A stretch of 64,000 nucleotides of DNA. Origin: Hirsutella rhossiliensis (lineage: Eukaryota; Ascomycota; Sordariomycetes; Hypocreales; Ophiocordycipitaceae). Made by a program: the position numbers and the translations under genes. The stretch is taken from positions 1 to 64,000 of the forward strand of contig NW_025408683.1 in NCBI RefSeq assembly GCF_020360975.1, in the 5' to 3' direction. The notes under the pieces are model-generated. The model was not told where the DNA came from and did not search any database. It was given only the letters and a program-made list of their open reading frames with translations. Positions within the stretch are counted from its first letter, which is position 1. Every line of letters begins with the position of its first letter. Positions 1-11,000 of the stretch are shown here, piece by piece.

Positions 1-60
1 CGAACGTAGCTATATAAAGTGGCCGCGTAACGCTTATAAATTTAGGTACTCTACGTTATA

Positions 61-103
61 AGGATTTCCCGGTGATCTGCCGGATCGGGCGATTCGCCGG
101 ATT
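61..103 (+). repeat. Left terminal inverted repeat of the Fot1/pogo element
   Basis: Starts AGGATTTCCCGGTGATC. It matches the reverse complement of 2313-2356 except for one extra G near the tip of the right copy and one A/G difference. The TA target site is at 59-60. Confidence 0.93.
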
Positions 104-145
104 CACCGCCAGTTCACGTCTCCACTTCAATCCTGAATTCTCCAC

Positions 146-2202
146 CACCATGGCCCCGATTGATGAAGCGCTGAGTTTCTGAAGCTGTGTGACACTGTTA
201 ACTATGCCAAGACTGCGCGTCAGTTCAATTGCGACGAGACTACCCTGCGACGGCGACACCAAGGCAAACAGAGGTCAAGACGGGATGACAGTTTGTATAA
301 GTCACGTCTCTCAAAACAGCAAGAAAGGGATCTTGTTGCGTATATTCGCAAGCTTTCATCACGTGGGATTCCGCCTACGCTGCCGATGATCAAAAGTTTT
401 GCCCAGGATATCGCCAAAATTGAGGTCGGAAAGGACTGGCCGTATAGCTTCGTCCGACGTAACAGCGATGAGCTCGGCTGCACTTGGTTCGACGGTTTTG
501 ATATCGCAAGAAAGAGAGCAGACAATGCTTCTAGATACAGAGCCTACTATGAGCTTGTAAGTAGGTGCCCAAGTCCATCCCTTCATTGCTGATCGTACAA
601 GATTGGCGAGAAAATCGAGAAATACGACATCCCGCCTTGCAACACGTATAATGTGGACGAAAAGGGCTTTCTCCTCGGCGTCATCAATCGTACCAAGAGA
701 GTATTCTCTGTTCGTGCCAAGAAGCAAGGAAAATTGATCGGTGCTGCGCAGGATGGCAACAGATCATGGATCACGTTCCTGGCATGTGTCTGTCAAGACC
801 TGACAGCGCTACCCCCGTTTCTCATCTACCAAGGCAAGCCAGGGCAAGTTCAGGACTCCTGGCTCACGGAGTTTGATCCGGAGCACCAAGCGGCGTTTTT
901 CACAACCTCAGAAACGGGTTGGACGAACCATGAACTTGGAAAGGAATGGCTCATTGGTGTTTTCGACCGGTTCACGAAAGAAAAGGCGCGAAACGGCCGG
1001 GATTACCGCCTCCTGATTACCGACGGACACTCTAGTCATGTCAATATGGACTTCCTGGAGTGGTGTGACCAGCATCGGATAATCGTTGCCGTGTTTCCGC
1101 CGCATTCCACGCACAGGCTGCAGCCCTTGATGTGTCCCTTTGGCCCTCTCGACCGCATACACCAACCAGCTCATCCAGTGGACTGCAAAGACACAGGGAC
1201 TCATCGGGCTATCGAAACGCGAGTTCTGGTCGTTATTTTGGAACGCATTCGGGTCATCTTTCTCGGCGGAGAACATCGCAAGTGGTTGGAAACGGACCGA
1301 CTCCTCCCATTTGACCCTGAAGTCGTTTTTGTCGCAGATCGCGGAGAAACAGAAGATGAGTCTGAGTCTGGCGACAGCTCCGTTGACTCGCTCGCCCTGC
1401 AGCAGCCCACTGCTCGGGATTTGCGCCGACTTGTCGACAAGGTAGTCGATGGATCCTCAAAAACGCTAGCCGAGACAGTCGGAAGCTCAAAGTACTCTCG
1501 AAAGTCTCCAATCTCAGAACGAATTGCTTGATATGAGAATCAGGGACTTCGGGAGACTATCTTTCACGAAAAGCAGCGCAGAATGCGCGGTAAAGCTCTG
1601 AAGGATTACCTTTCGATCGTGTAGATCCTAACTCGGCGCAGGTATTTAGCCCTGCAAAAGTGGCCAAGCGCGCTTGAAGAAAGCAGCCATGGAGACTCAG
1701 AAGCAAGAAGAGGCCTTGAGAAAGAACGACAAAGGTTTGAGCGACAGCAAAAGGCGGCAAACCTCAAAGTTCTCGCTCTGGAGAAGAGAAGGCAGCGGGA
1801 GGCAAAAACTGAGCAAAGACGTCAGGCAAAGGAAGCCAGACAACAAGAGCGGGAGAAAACAGGCAGATACGGAAAGAGCTCAAGCGAAAGAACCAGAAAA
1901 AATGTCGGAAATGGGATCCGATCTCCTCTGTTGCTCCACAGACTCGCGAGAAGAGTCCGGGCGTTCGAGACGAGATTGTCGTCGCCATTTCGGCTCCACC
2001 AGAACCGACGACAGCTCCGGAACACTCAAAATCGCCAAACATTGTTGCGTAAAGATCCAAAGCCGGCATTGACCACTTCCTCACGTCCCAAAAGCCATCA
2101 TTGGCTGTCGAGCGCGACCAGGAGATGGTAGTCAATGCGTGGGACTTGCGCGATCGGGACGCCACAGGAAGCGGCCACGGTGGCTTGATGACTGCGAAGT
2201 AG
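146..2202 (+). pseudogene. Fot1/pogo DDE transposase, frameshifted
   Basis: The gene would catalyse cut-and-paste transposition of its element. The likely start is the ATG at 146. An early frameshift near 175-182 separates it from the DNA-binding region (about 180-556). A 45-bp intron follows, then the catalytic core from 602. Seen in the core: a first acidic residue in NVDEKGF, a second in LLITDGHSSH, then FPPHSTHRLQPL. Just after this a one-base loss near 1127-1140 destroys the expected LD(V) that carries the third acidic residue. Further frameshifts near 1290-1320 and after 1531 scatter the Lys/Arg/Gln-rich C-terminal tail over three frames to about 2202. The domain order is that of a normal Fot1-like transposase. 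The copy cannot make a working enzyme. Confidence 0.88.
557..601 (+). other. Spliceosomal intron inside the transposase
   Basis: Donor GTAAGT at 557, branch-like CTGAT near 589-593, acceptor ACAAG ending at 601. Removing these 45 bases joins the upstream frame (ending in a YYEL stretch) in phase 0 to the downstream frame that carries the catalytic core. Confidence 0.75.
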
Positions 2203-2312
2203 ATTGAATGGAATTGCTAGGCATCTTTCTTGCTTCTGCTTTAATGTGAGATTGTTTCATATTATTTTCGTGGAGTTTCACTCAAATCTTCACCGGAATG
2301 CAAGGGAACCAA

Positions 2313-2356
2313 AATCCGGCGAATCGTCCGATCCGGCAGATCACCGGGAAATCCCT
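2313..2356 (-). repeat. Right terminal inverted repeat of the Fot1/pogo element
   Basis: Ends GATCACCGGGAAATCCCT, the inverted partner of 61-103. It is followed by TA at 2357-2358. Confidence 0.93.
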
Positions 2357-2358
2357 TA

Positions 2359-2820
2359 AGGGAAGCTGGGAAGAAGGTTATGCACTTAAACGAGGAAATT
2401 GAGTACATAGCGCGGCTATGTTATGCTTATAAATTTGGTTGGCGCTAATGTACCCTACCGTTTCCCAGTCAGTGACCCTTTCCAGTCAATGCACCCCCGT
2501 GCTTGATGTTCAAGCGCGGGGTCGACTTTCAGACCCCCCTAGTATATCGCGCTGATCTGGCGACTCGGCAAGTCTGCATTGACTAGGAGGGCTGTGCCAT
2601 GGGACGAAGTGCCCTCTAGGTGCCGTACACGGCTTCCGCCGCCTGCGCTGTCCATCTTGGGCCATCTACATGTAACATGTTGTATTCAAGCCGATTATAA
2701 AGTTATAAACCAGCCGCCTTCTTGCCATAATCATGTAATATGCCGAGCTGCATAATGCACTCGTACTCATTACGCTAGATTATTCTCTCGTTTACAAACT
2801 TCCAGCTTATAGCATTCACT
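2359..2820. other. Non-coding gap with probable promoter of the downstream toxin-like pseudogene
   Basis: No convincing reading frame was found. TATA-like stretches lie at about 2695-2710 (ATTATAAAGTTATAAACC), 110-125 bp before the ATG at 2821. This is consistent with the old promoter of the following gene. Otherwise nothing was recognised. Confidence 0.4.
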
Positions 2821-4996
2821 ATGTACGGGCGCCGGCTTGCCGTCGTCCTATCCACGTCGCTTTGTCTGCTACCATGGCCCAGTAGCTGTCAAGTCTCGCC
2901 AATTGAACCGCCAGCGCAAACACCAATCAAATTGGTTGCCCGTGGTGACGGCGACCCACAATAGCACGTATTCAGGAGCTTGGTGGCATTCCGGCCAAGT
3001 TTCATCCTCAAGCGTCTTCTGAAGCATACCAGCTCTTGATGCATCAAGATGGCCCTTTGATGATACTAGCATATTCGTCTCAACTTACAAAGTTCGGTCG
3101 CCAACGACTTTGTGAAGCTAAGGGCTCCAGGTAAAGGGGGTGTCTATAATCCAAGCAACACCAAATTTTGTCGACATGGCTACGTCTCTCGGAGACCGCA
3201 GTTTAAGCCCGGAGGAGGCAGAAGTCGCGGCGGTTGGGGGAATCCGTCTGCAGCAAATTAGAGGATGGCTAAAGCCGAATCATGACGTACCCGACGACGC
3301 AGAACTGGAACAGGTCGTTGACAGCAGTTTCGAGAAAACCCAGAGTATGACGAAGCTTTGATCAGTTTGCCGCTACTCTAACCAACCACAACTAGCCGGA
3401 TTCGAAGATGATGAGGCTGTGTGGGGAACGGAAGAATGAAAGCCCTGCCCCCTCAGGCCAGTCAGCCCAGGACAATGTCAAGGCATTCATGGACAAGAAC
3501 GGGGCCGCAGTAGGCTGGGAAGGCAACTTTCCTCAAGTTTTCCCTGTCAAAGATTCTGAAAGCCCTGGGGCGAGCCTGGCGATGAAACACCCAAGAATGA
3601 GCCCTGCAAGAGAGACGGACTACTTTGCGGGAAAGAGTGGTCCAACACCGACAAGGAGCCCAACAAGAGTCGGCTGGAAGTTCCAACGACGACGGAATTG
3701 CCAAGAGTGAGCCGGAGCGTTCTCCTCCAGCCGAAGAGGAGATTCCAAAGATATTGCCGGAACCTCCAGCCGAGGTGTTGCACCCCAATTATTATTAGAG
3801 TTGCCAGCTACCTGCAAGCAGCACAGATGCTAACCAGCGTCGCGCATTCCGCCATTGACCATATTAATAATAGCTCTCTTGGGTCCGACATTGAGCACCA
3901 CAACTGGGCTGCAGTCCTTAAGGACAGCGGATCTATTCTTCACCAAGTTTCAACCGATAACGTTCCAGGTCTCCACGACATAGAGGACGTGGCTAAGATG
4001 AAGAGCGATTTGCAGTCCATTGACATGGATAGGCCGCCAGAAGCTGTGACTAAAATTCACAGCATCTTAAGCGAGCACACGGCCAATGTTGAGCTTATTA
4101 TTGTGGAAAACTATGTTCCAGGACTGCCAGAGATTAGATCAAATTTCAATGGGACATGGGATGAGGTGAAACACGTGCTCGAAAAGGACGAAAGCTCGGT
4201 ATTAAAGGCAGAAGAAATTGCCCTTTCCATCAGCAAACGAACACTCTCAACCATCAACGACGTTCTTCGCGGTTGGTTTCCTTCTATAAAGAGAGCCAAG
4301 ACACTACAAGAGATATATAAACAAGGTCCACGAAGATTTTGTTAAATACAAGAACAACAAAGAGAGCCTTGGGACGCTTATCAAGGACGGTATTACATGG
4401 CCCGTAACACATTTCAGAGATGCCCTGCATAAAGTGGCGCAGAACTACATTCCTTGGTTCAAACCGGTAGAGGATAAATTACATTTACGGGGCAGGTCGC
4501 AGCCTCGCAATACGCTACCGCCCAACGTCGGCGACGACAAGAACGAAAAAGGCGAGCAGGAACCTTTTAAATTTCAACAACAGGAGTGGAACAAGTACAT
4601 CCGCCAACGGAATGCATCCGACTGGAGCAAGACTGATGAGTGCATCGGCGCCAAGGCGCAGGCCCGGCAAGGAGACGTGGCAAAAGTAGGGACATGGCAA
4701 ACGCAAACGAACGAGTTGACACGCGCCTGTTATGCTGAGCAGTTTAACGAATGGAAGGCTGCAAAAGATCCGTTTCAGGTTCACCAAGATGAGTGGAAAG
4801 CTTTATCAGTAGTGGCCTGGACTTGGGAAATTCTACCACGTGCGTTGAGGACAAAGCACAGAACTGGAAAGGAGATGCGGCGAAGGAAGAGGAATGGAAT
4901 AACATGAGTGCACTTCTACGAGAGTGCTATACGGAGCAGTTCGATTGGACCAAGGGTCGTCGCCCTCGCGACTATGGTCAGACGCTACCGTTATAA
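2821..4996 (+). pseudogene. Heat-labile-enterotoxin-A-like ADP-ribosyltransferase family, broken secreted protein
   Basis: Relatives are secreted mono-ADP-ribosyltransferases, expanded in insect-pathogenic Hypocreales. The ATG at 2821 opens a typical signal peptide: basic start, hydrophobic stretch, Cys/Ser-rich cleavage region. After about 47 codons a TAG near 2962 and then frameshifts interrupt the catalytic part. The best-conserved piece is at 3140-3361: an ATPNF(V/I)D stretch followed by an EAEVAAVGGIR stretch, which I recall from the late catalytic region of fungal enterotoxin-A-like proteins. A further shift near 3350-3400 leads to a QLAGFE stretch. Downstream (3698-4345, 4434-4900, 4793-4996) are helical, charged C-terminal segments in changing frames, ending with two related Trp/Cys repeats. 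I count at least five breaks, so no intact product is possible. The assignment rests on remembered family motifs. A profile search for Enterotoxin_a (PF01375) would settle it. Confidence 0.72.
4587..4975 (+). repeat. Two tandem Trp/Cys-rich protein repeats in the toxin-like pseudogene tail
   Basis: Two consecutive segments of about 60-65 codons (about 4587-4785 and 4788-4975, the second in another frame) share the order EW, a Cys, a WKGD/RQGDV-like patch, a second Trp, then an ACYAEQF or ECYTEQF motif. They look like an ancient duplication of one C-terminal module. Confidence 0.6.
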
Positions 4997-5760
4997 CTTG
5001 TAGAGTTTTTACCAGTTCTGTAAGGCGGCTCGAGAAGGCGGCGAAATCACCACGTAGAACTACATTATCTATAAAGTCAAATGTGGCCGAAAGTACTGAT
5101 TACCCATATAGCTGCTTCGAAGCGTGTCGTACCTGTTTGTGTAAATAGCTTCACTTTGTAATATGTATATAGGGATAATGGTGAGAGGAAAGAAAAGGAG
5201 ACTCGAGAGGGAAGGGTAATGTGAGCGGGCCAAGTGGCCAGGCTCAAGTGAGCTGGGAGGGGAAGGACAATGCCGGTGATGGCCACGGCCGGAGGTAACA
5301 GAATCGAGAAAAAGCAAGGTCGCGTGTATTTAAGAGGCGAGGGTCAGGCAGTCATTTGATCAGAACAAGCGGCGTTGCGGACAAGCAGTCTTGCCTCTTT
5401 GCAGGCCCTCACCTTTTTCCGTGACGAGCGAAGTGGCGTGTGGTACGACTTACACGGATTTGAAGCCTTGAGCCCACGACCGCCGATCACGCGGAAACAC
5501 CACAAGCCGACTACGAATGTCACTACGAGGTCCTTCTTGCCGTGATTAAATGATCTGAGACTACAAGAGACGATACGAGAAAGTAGTGGTGGCCCTTCGC
5601 TGCGCGTGCTGTTGGTGTTGTGCCCTCGTCCCCGTCACAGTAAGGGGAGTGGGTGTTTTATAGCGATTCGGGATGCAGCGACGAGCTAAAGGGGAAAGGC
5701 TTGCCTAAAGCAGAAGGCTGTAGTGGCGGGGAATTTGCAATGTCCGACTTTACTTAGCAA
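4997..5760. other. Non-coding stretch before the RIP block, promoter- or LTR-like
   Basis: Normal base composition, no supported gene. A TATA-like TGTATTTAAGAGG at about 5325-5337 is followed by a GGTCAGGCAGTCA tract, giving the look of a promoter or a retroelement LTR. No second copy or target duplication could be found. From about 5,760 the composition changes sharply to the RIP pattern. Confidence 0.3.
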
Positions 5761-5769
5761 GTAACCTTC

Positions 5770-8579
5770 GGCGCTTGCTCTGCTTATTATAGACAACGCA
5801 GAATTATCCAAGGAGTCGCTCGACTTTCTCTTTTATTACCTCTTTCTGCCTTCTAAGCTTCCCGATAGCTATAATAGCTCTAGTAGTAACGAGTCAATCT
5901 TAATTGACTTTATACTAGACTCTTTGCGGCGGTTTCTAGACGAGGCAGACGCTAAGTATAAGACGGCTGCTAAAGCTGCTATTTCTATAATAGAGAATAT
6001 ACGAACGGTAAGAGAGACGCAAGGATATTTATAAGTGAATAGCGTACAGAGACCTTATAGCGTATTGCCTCCTTCGGTATCTCTTTAGCCTATATTATAT
6101 TATCCTATATATAGACTTCTTATACAACTTAGATATTTGAAGTTATTACTTTATTTTACGTTAAGGCTTAGAACGTAGGAGTTCTTATTTACTAGGTTAA
6201 AGGCTCTATAAGGCTCTTCGAACTATTACGAATTAACTCGTTCGTCTTTAGCGCCCGCGGCCGACTAATTCGCTAATTCCCGCGACTACGATCCGTGTCT
6301 CCTAGATATCTTTACGTAGGCCGATTTCTAGTCCTTTATAGCTAAGACTCTAGTTAAGATAAGTATAAATAGTCCTAGGAATAAAGGAAAGTCGTTAATA
6401 CGGCAGAGGCACGATAAGGACCGAATACGACCGATCTACGTATCGTAATAGAGCTATTAATAAGTTTACTTCAGCTTAGGCGAGCTAACGAATATAGACG
6501 GAATCTATATAAATACCTATAAGGAGGTTATATAGGCTAATAGCAAGCTCTTAGGAGGTCTAAGCTATAGCTACTTATCCGGGTCTCGTTATAGCTTACG
6601 ATATTACGAAATAGTAGCGGCTCTAAGGGCGCTTATAAGTCTTTTATAGTATTCTTATTAGCTCGCGTACTTAGGGCTGCTAACCGCAGGAATTACTAAG
6701 CGATATTCTCTACGTAATAGTAACTAAGATTTGCCGACGGCTTAAGAAGCTAAATAACCCGCGAAACGGTAAGTAGCTTAAGACTATCGATAAAGCTATT
6801 TCGGAGGCTAATCGCAAAGCGCTAGTAAAAGATCTAATAACTTTGCGAGCTATAGCTCGACTTAGCGGCAATTTCGGAACTCGATATGAAAAGGATAACT
6901 ATATCCTTAGGTAATAAACGATTTTATATCCTCTATTTTAGAACGGAAGAATTTAGATAAGACGAGTTTCTTCTTTAATAGTAGGCTCTATTACCTCGAT
7001 ATATACGTGCCTTCGGTCTATAGATACCGAATTAGCTTATCTACCGTTCTAACTTACTATAATTAAGATATAGGTAGCTAGTAATATCGACTCTAGATTA
7101 AGAGGTATATTAATAAAGAATCCTTATATAAAAACTTATACGATTTACTACGAAAGTACTATATAGTAGCGTCGTCTTAGTACGATAGTCGACTTAAAGG
7201 AATATCTAGAATAATTCTTATTATTCTCGAACTCTAGGTTAGCGCGGATCGGGCAGCGGTCTATACCCGATACTATGGGACTACGATCTAGAGATCCTAG
7301 TCTAAGTATACTAAGCGATATTACTGATTCCGGGGATATAGTAAGGCTTTATAGAGCAAAGAGTATATTACAGCGATAGTCTTATATAAAAGACGCTAAG
7401 CCTTCTATCTTTTATTCCTATGGTAATAAGGAATCGTTCTTAGTACGATATTATTTACGATCGAATCTATACTAAGGATTATTGCGTAGGATTAATATCG
7501 ACGCTATAAAAATAGGTAAAGAAGTAAAAGAATTCTAACTTCTGAGAGAGTATAACGATCTAATAGAACTATAGTATAAGCGCGTACCAATAGGTTTAGC
7601 TAGAAGAAGACGGAATATAATACTAGAGCATACCCTATATATAGTTATTGAGCTATAAAGAGGAGTATAAAATCTAACTATCGCTATATATAAATAGCGC
7701 TGCCTATAAAAATATTTAAAGTATAGGCAATAGTATTTAAGCTAGCCGTCCCTCCTATTTTCGGCTACTAGCGAGATATAATACTCTATATCCTTAATAA
7801 CGTGTCTGATATAAAGACTTTCTAAGTTCTTAGCCTATAATATCCTATTACCTTCGGGACTATAAAAGGCTTTTAAAGTATATAGCTCCTGACTATTAGC
7901 GTTATTTCTCTTATCTAAAACGAAGCCTTATATCGTTACTTATAAACGAGATAAATTTATCGCTAGTAGTTCGATATCGGACGTATATATTAATAATAGC
8001 CTCGTTTCTAGTACTTTAATAACTTTTAGGTTTTTATTAAAGAGATAATGCCTATACTTACTCTTTTAGATCACTATATATTTTAGCTGCCTAACCGCTT
8101 TAAGGCAATATAATGCTTCCTTAAGCTAAACTATTTTCATTAAACAGAGAAACTCTTAATAAAGTTATAGCTAGCTAGTCGAAATATCTAGAGTATATAA
8201 CTCTAGGTAAGTATAAGGCCTAGCTAAACTGCTATTTAATTACCGGATATAGTAGATAAGCGTGCTTAGCAGCTTATAGCGCTAAGTATTAACTTTAATA
8301 AGGCTAAGATAGCTATATTTTTACTATAGATTAGTCTCTGCCGGTTTAAAGTTTTCTAAGGAAGTTTTAATGTGCTCTTATACGTTTCTATAATATAGAG
8401 TTTAATAGGAGGATATATAAACACCTACTTATATCTATCTCCTATATTAGTAAGAACTAAGATTCTTATACTATACTTAGATCTATACCTTTCTATTAGC
8501 AGCACGCCTTATCTATAATAATAAAGATTTAAAAGGACTTTTTCAATATCTTTATAAATATAAGAGTATTTCCTACTAG
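5770..8579 (+). pseudogene. RIP-destroyed giant DUF6606-type protein, 5' part
   Basis: Reading through RIP-derived stops gives a protein matching my recollection of the very large (about 3,000 residue) fungal proteins with an N-terminal DUF6606 domain. The start shows a YYLFLPSKLP stretch and a Ser/Asn-rich patch, then an LRRFLDEADAKYKTAAKA helix near 5,930-5,980. Further on, near 7,690-7,800, is a LPIKIFKV-AIVFKLAVPP-FGY-RD pattern. Near 7,925-8,010 is a Y-KRDKF-ASS pattern that aligns with the family's THRRDKLVATT-like segment. The gene is split at 8,579 by a copia element (target duplication ACTAG) and resumes at 14,080. The molecular role of the family is not established. A host-type gene being RIPed implies it once existed in more than one copy. 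Confidence 0.6.
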
Positions 8580-9016
8580 TGTCACGGTGCAGCTTGATTT
8601 CGTAGTTCTCGAAGATATCCCTTAGTAAGAGGGACCAAGGAAGCTAAAAACACCCTGGTATAGAAGAAGGAGTAAAAAGAAGGTATAGGAGAGAGGGCAT
8701 GGAAGTATAAGTAGCGAGAGATAAGACGGATATGCCGGAAACGGCTGCAAAGGAAGGAAAAACCGGTAAAAAGCTCGGTAGTTAAAAGGATATTAGTAGC
8801 TTCTTTAAGCAGGATCTTCTTTATTAATTAAGATGCTAGACGGGTATAAATAGGGGCGTTAGATAAAGGAAAGAAGGACAATTAAGGCAATATAACAATC
8901 ACCCCTACCTTTATTACTGCCCCGTAAGAATCAAATCTCTGCCCTGCCTATCCGACCCTTACTTCTAATTTCACCTTCGTATATTTTATATATACTTCTC
9001 GTATCTCTCTCATGAG
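8580..9016 (+). repeat. 5' LTR of copia-I
   Basis: Starts TGTCACGG after the target site ACTAG. It is closely similar to 13625-14079 through the stretch beginning AGTTCTCGAAGATATCCC and ending near CTTCTCGTATCTCTC. The end at 9016 is approximate. It is followed by GTTATAAGCC, also seen after the 5' LTR of copia-II, a candidate primer-binding site. Confidence 0.85.
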
Positions 9017-11000
9017 TTATAAGCCGGGAGGAATAGAATTCCTATACCTTCCGGCTGCTATAAAAGGCACCTTTCTTATATCCTCGTAGCTTCCTTTTAC
9101 CCTCTTACTAGAAAGCCGATTTTTAACCGACTTTTCTACCCTTCCCATAATAATATCGAAAAACGACTCTGCCGCCCTACGGTCCGTAGGACGATTCTTA
9201 TAGAGCCTAAGATTAGGATAAGTAGGTAAAGGAGCTACGGGCTCGTATAGACAGAACTATCTATAATTTAGTCTTCTAATAAGTAGGACCCTCGAGCCCC
9301 CTCTTCGTCTTAGGGCAACGGACTTTATAGAGGAGCTACCCTCTTCTCCGAGCTAACCTCTGCATAATAGAGAGCTTTTCTGCTGCCTTAGGTAACTACG
9401 AGAGTCACCGTAAGGAATACCTTTATAAGACGAAGCTGCTAACTGCTGCACGCAGGCGATAACGGAATCCGTTAGTGCCGTAAAGCTAATCTCTTCGAGA
9501 GGAAGAGACTCTTAGGCAGTGGCTTTTAAAGCTCGAGACCTTAATAGCTCCCTCGAGAGGTTATATAACTAACCGTATTAAGAAGACCTATACGGCCTAC
9601 CTAGGAGCCTTTTTACTAGGAACCTACTAGCTTCTTCGTAGCTAGCTAAGTAAGAAGAAATCCTCGAGAAGCTAACTAATACTTCCTTATAGAAGCTCTT
9701 TCCGGCTAGTGGCTACAGGATATATCTCTACTAATAAAGCCTATTAGTAACGGTTACTCGACTATCTTTCGAAGCTAGCTAAGAACTAGACGAAGAGGCT
9801 GCTAGAGTATAATAGTAAGCAGTCTTATTCTTCGTGGCTAGCACTCGACCTAGACGGCTCGACCTGCAGCTGCTGCAGCCTATTGCTGCGGCCCCGCTGC
9901 TGCTGTTACGGCTGTTGCTCCTTCGGCTCCTCCTCCTCGAGAGCCTTAACCTAGTCTTTAACGGCTGCCCTAGTCGGCCCCGGCCCGCCTTTGCTCCGGG
10001 TCCGGTCCCGTTAGACCGGCCCGACTAGTCCCTAATAGACCTTTCAGTCCGTTAGTCGAAAAATCAGGAACTAGTCGAAATCGAACCTCTTCGTTAAAAT
10101 CAGCAATAAGGGGTAAAAAGGGGGGGTTTTTAAGTAGACCTTCCGGACCGGGACGAGGATTCCTCGAAGAAACGAACGAGAAGGAATCGACCTACCTACT
10201 AAGCATATAAAAAGCCCTATCGGCTAGAAGACTGCTAGTAGGTCTTCGAGGAAAACCGACCTAAAGGAATTAACCCTTTAAAGAGGCTACGAGAAACAGT
10301 ATAACAGTCTCTTAAGGAGGACCCCTCGTTATAGAAGAAGATAGACGAGATTTAGGTTACTAAGAAATAGCAACTAACGCCGCTACCGTAAATTCGAGGA
10401 AAAATCGTTGGTATAGTAAATCCGGCCTTCGTCTTCCCTACGGATTAACAAGGCCAAGACCAACCGTTAGAGCCCTCCGACTATCCCCTACGAAAATCAG
10501 CTATCCTTAACTCTAGTGCTTCCCTCGATATTTATAATATACTCTTACGATTCCGGTCCTTTAAGGCACGGAGGAATACCTTATTGCCGGGAATTAACCG
10601 TATAGATAGAGGATACGGAAGGGTGAATTTTACGATAAAATTACCTAATAGGTCTATACGAATTCTTCGACGAAAAAGGGTAGCTTTTTACCCTCGATTT
10701 TTAACGAGCCTAATTTCCTTCCGCTTTCTTCGAGAGGAAGGAATCTTCTAGGATACGACGTCTAAGCCTATAAGGCTAGTCTAGAAGAATTAGACTATTA
10801 GGCTTATCGAGGAGAAATTCGGTTAATTTATTCTCGAATTCCGACCTATCCTTAGGAAGGAATCTCTCGAGAAGTTAGCTTTCCTACTTAAAGGAGGTAG
10901 GTTTAAGACCCTCTTCCGGCAGCCTAAGGAGACGGCATTCTTTAGCACGCACGACTTAGTTACAGGCCCCTAGCTTTATATAAGCTAGGCTAATAACAGG
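9017..11000 (+). pseudogene. copia-I gag region, RIP-mutated
   Basis: Follows the 5' LTR, where gag is expected. No zinc knuckle could be made out. It contains a Leu/Pro-rich low-complexity stretch around 9,830-10,030 that stays open for 64 codons only because of its CTG/CCG-like composition. The assignment is by position only. Confidence 0.4.

Larger units (their letters stand above)
61..2356 (+). mobile_element. Fot1/pogo-family DNA transposon, dead copy
   Basis: A complete but inactive Tc1/mariner-superfamily element. Imperfect terminal inverted repeats of 43-44 bp lie at 61-103 and 2313-2356. The insertion is flanked by the dinucleotide TA (59-60 and 2357-2358), the target duplication expected of this family. 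The interior encodes one DDE transposase on the + strand, broken by several frameshifts. CA and TG dinucleotides are common, so this copy escaped the heavy RIP seen from 5.76 kb onward. Decay is by small indels. Confidence 0.93.

Noticed and set aside
31..2440. The 12-mer GCTTATAAATTT occurs on both sides of the Fot1 element (about 31-42 and 2428-2439)
   Set aside because: The surrounding bases do not align, and the TA duplication already explains the insertion; likely chance in AT-rich flank.
5150..5700. LTR-like tract with TATA signal before the RIP block
   Set aside because: No partner copy, no target duplication and no adjacent coding remains in this window; kept only as a note.
9834..10028. 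Open frame of 64 codons, Leu/Pro-rich
   Set aside because: Low-complexity CTG/CCG-like tract within RIPed copia-I; open because of composition, not as a separate gene.
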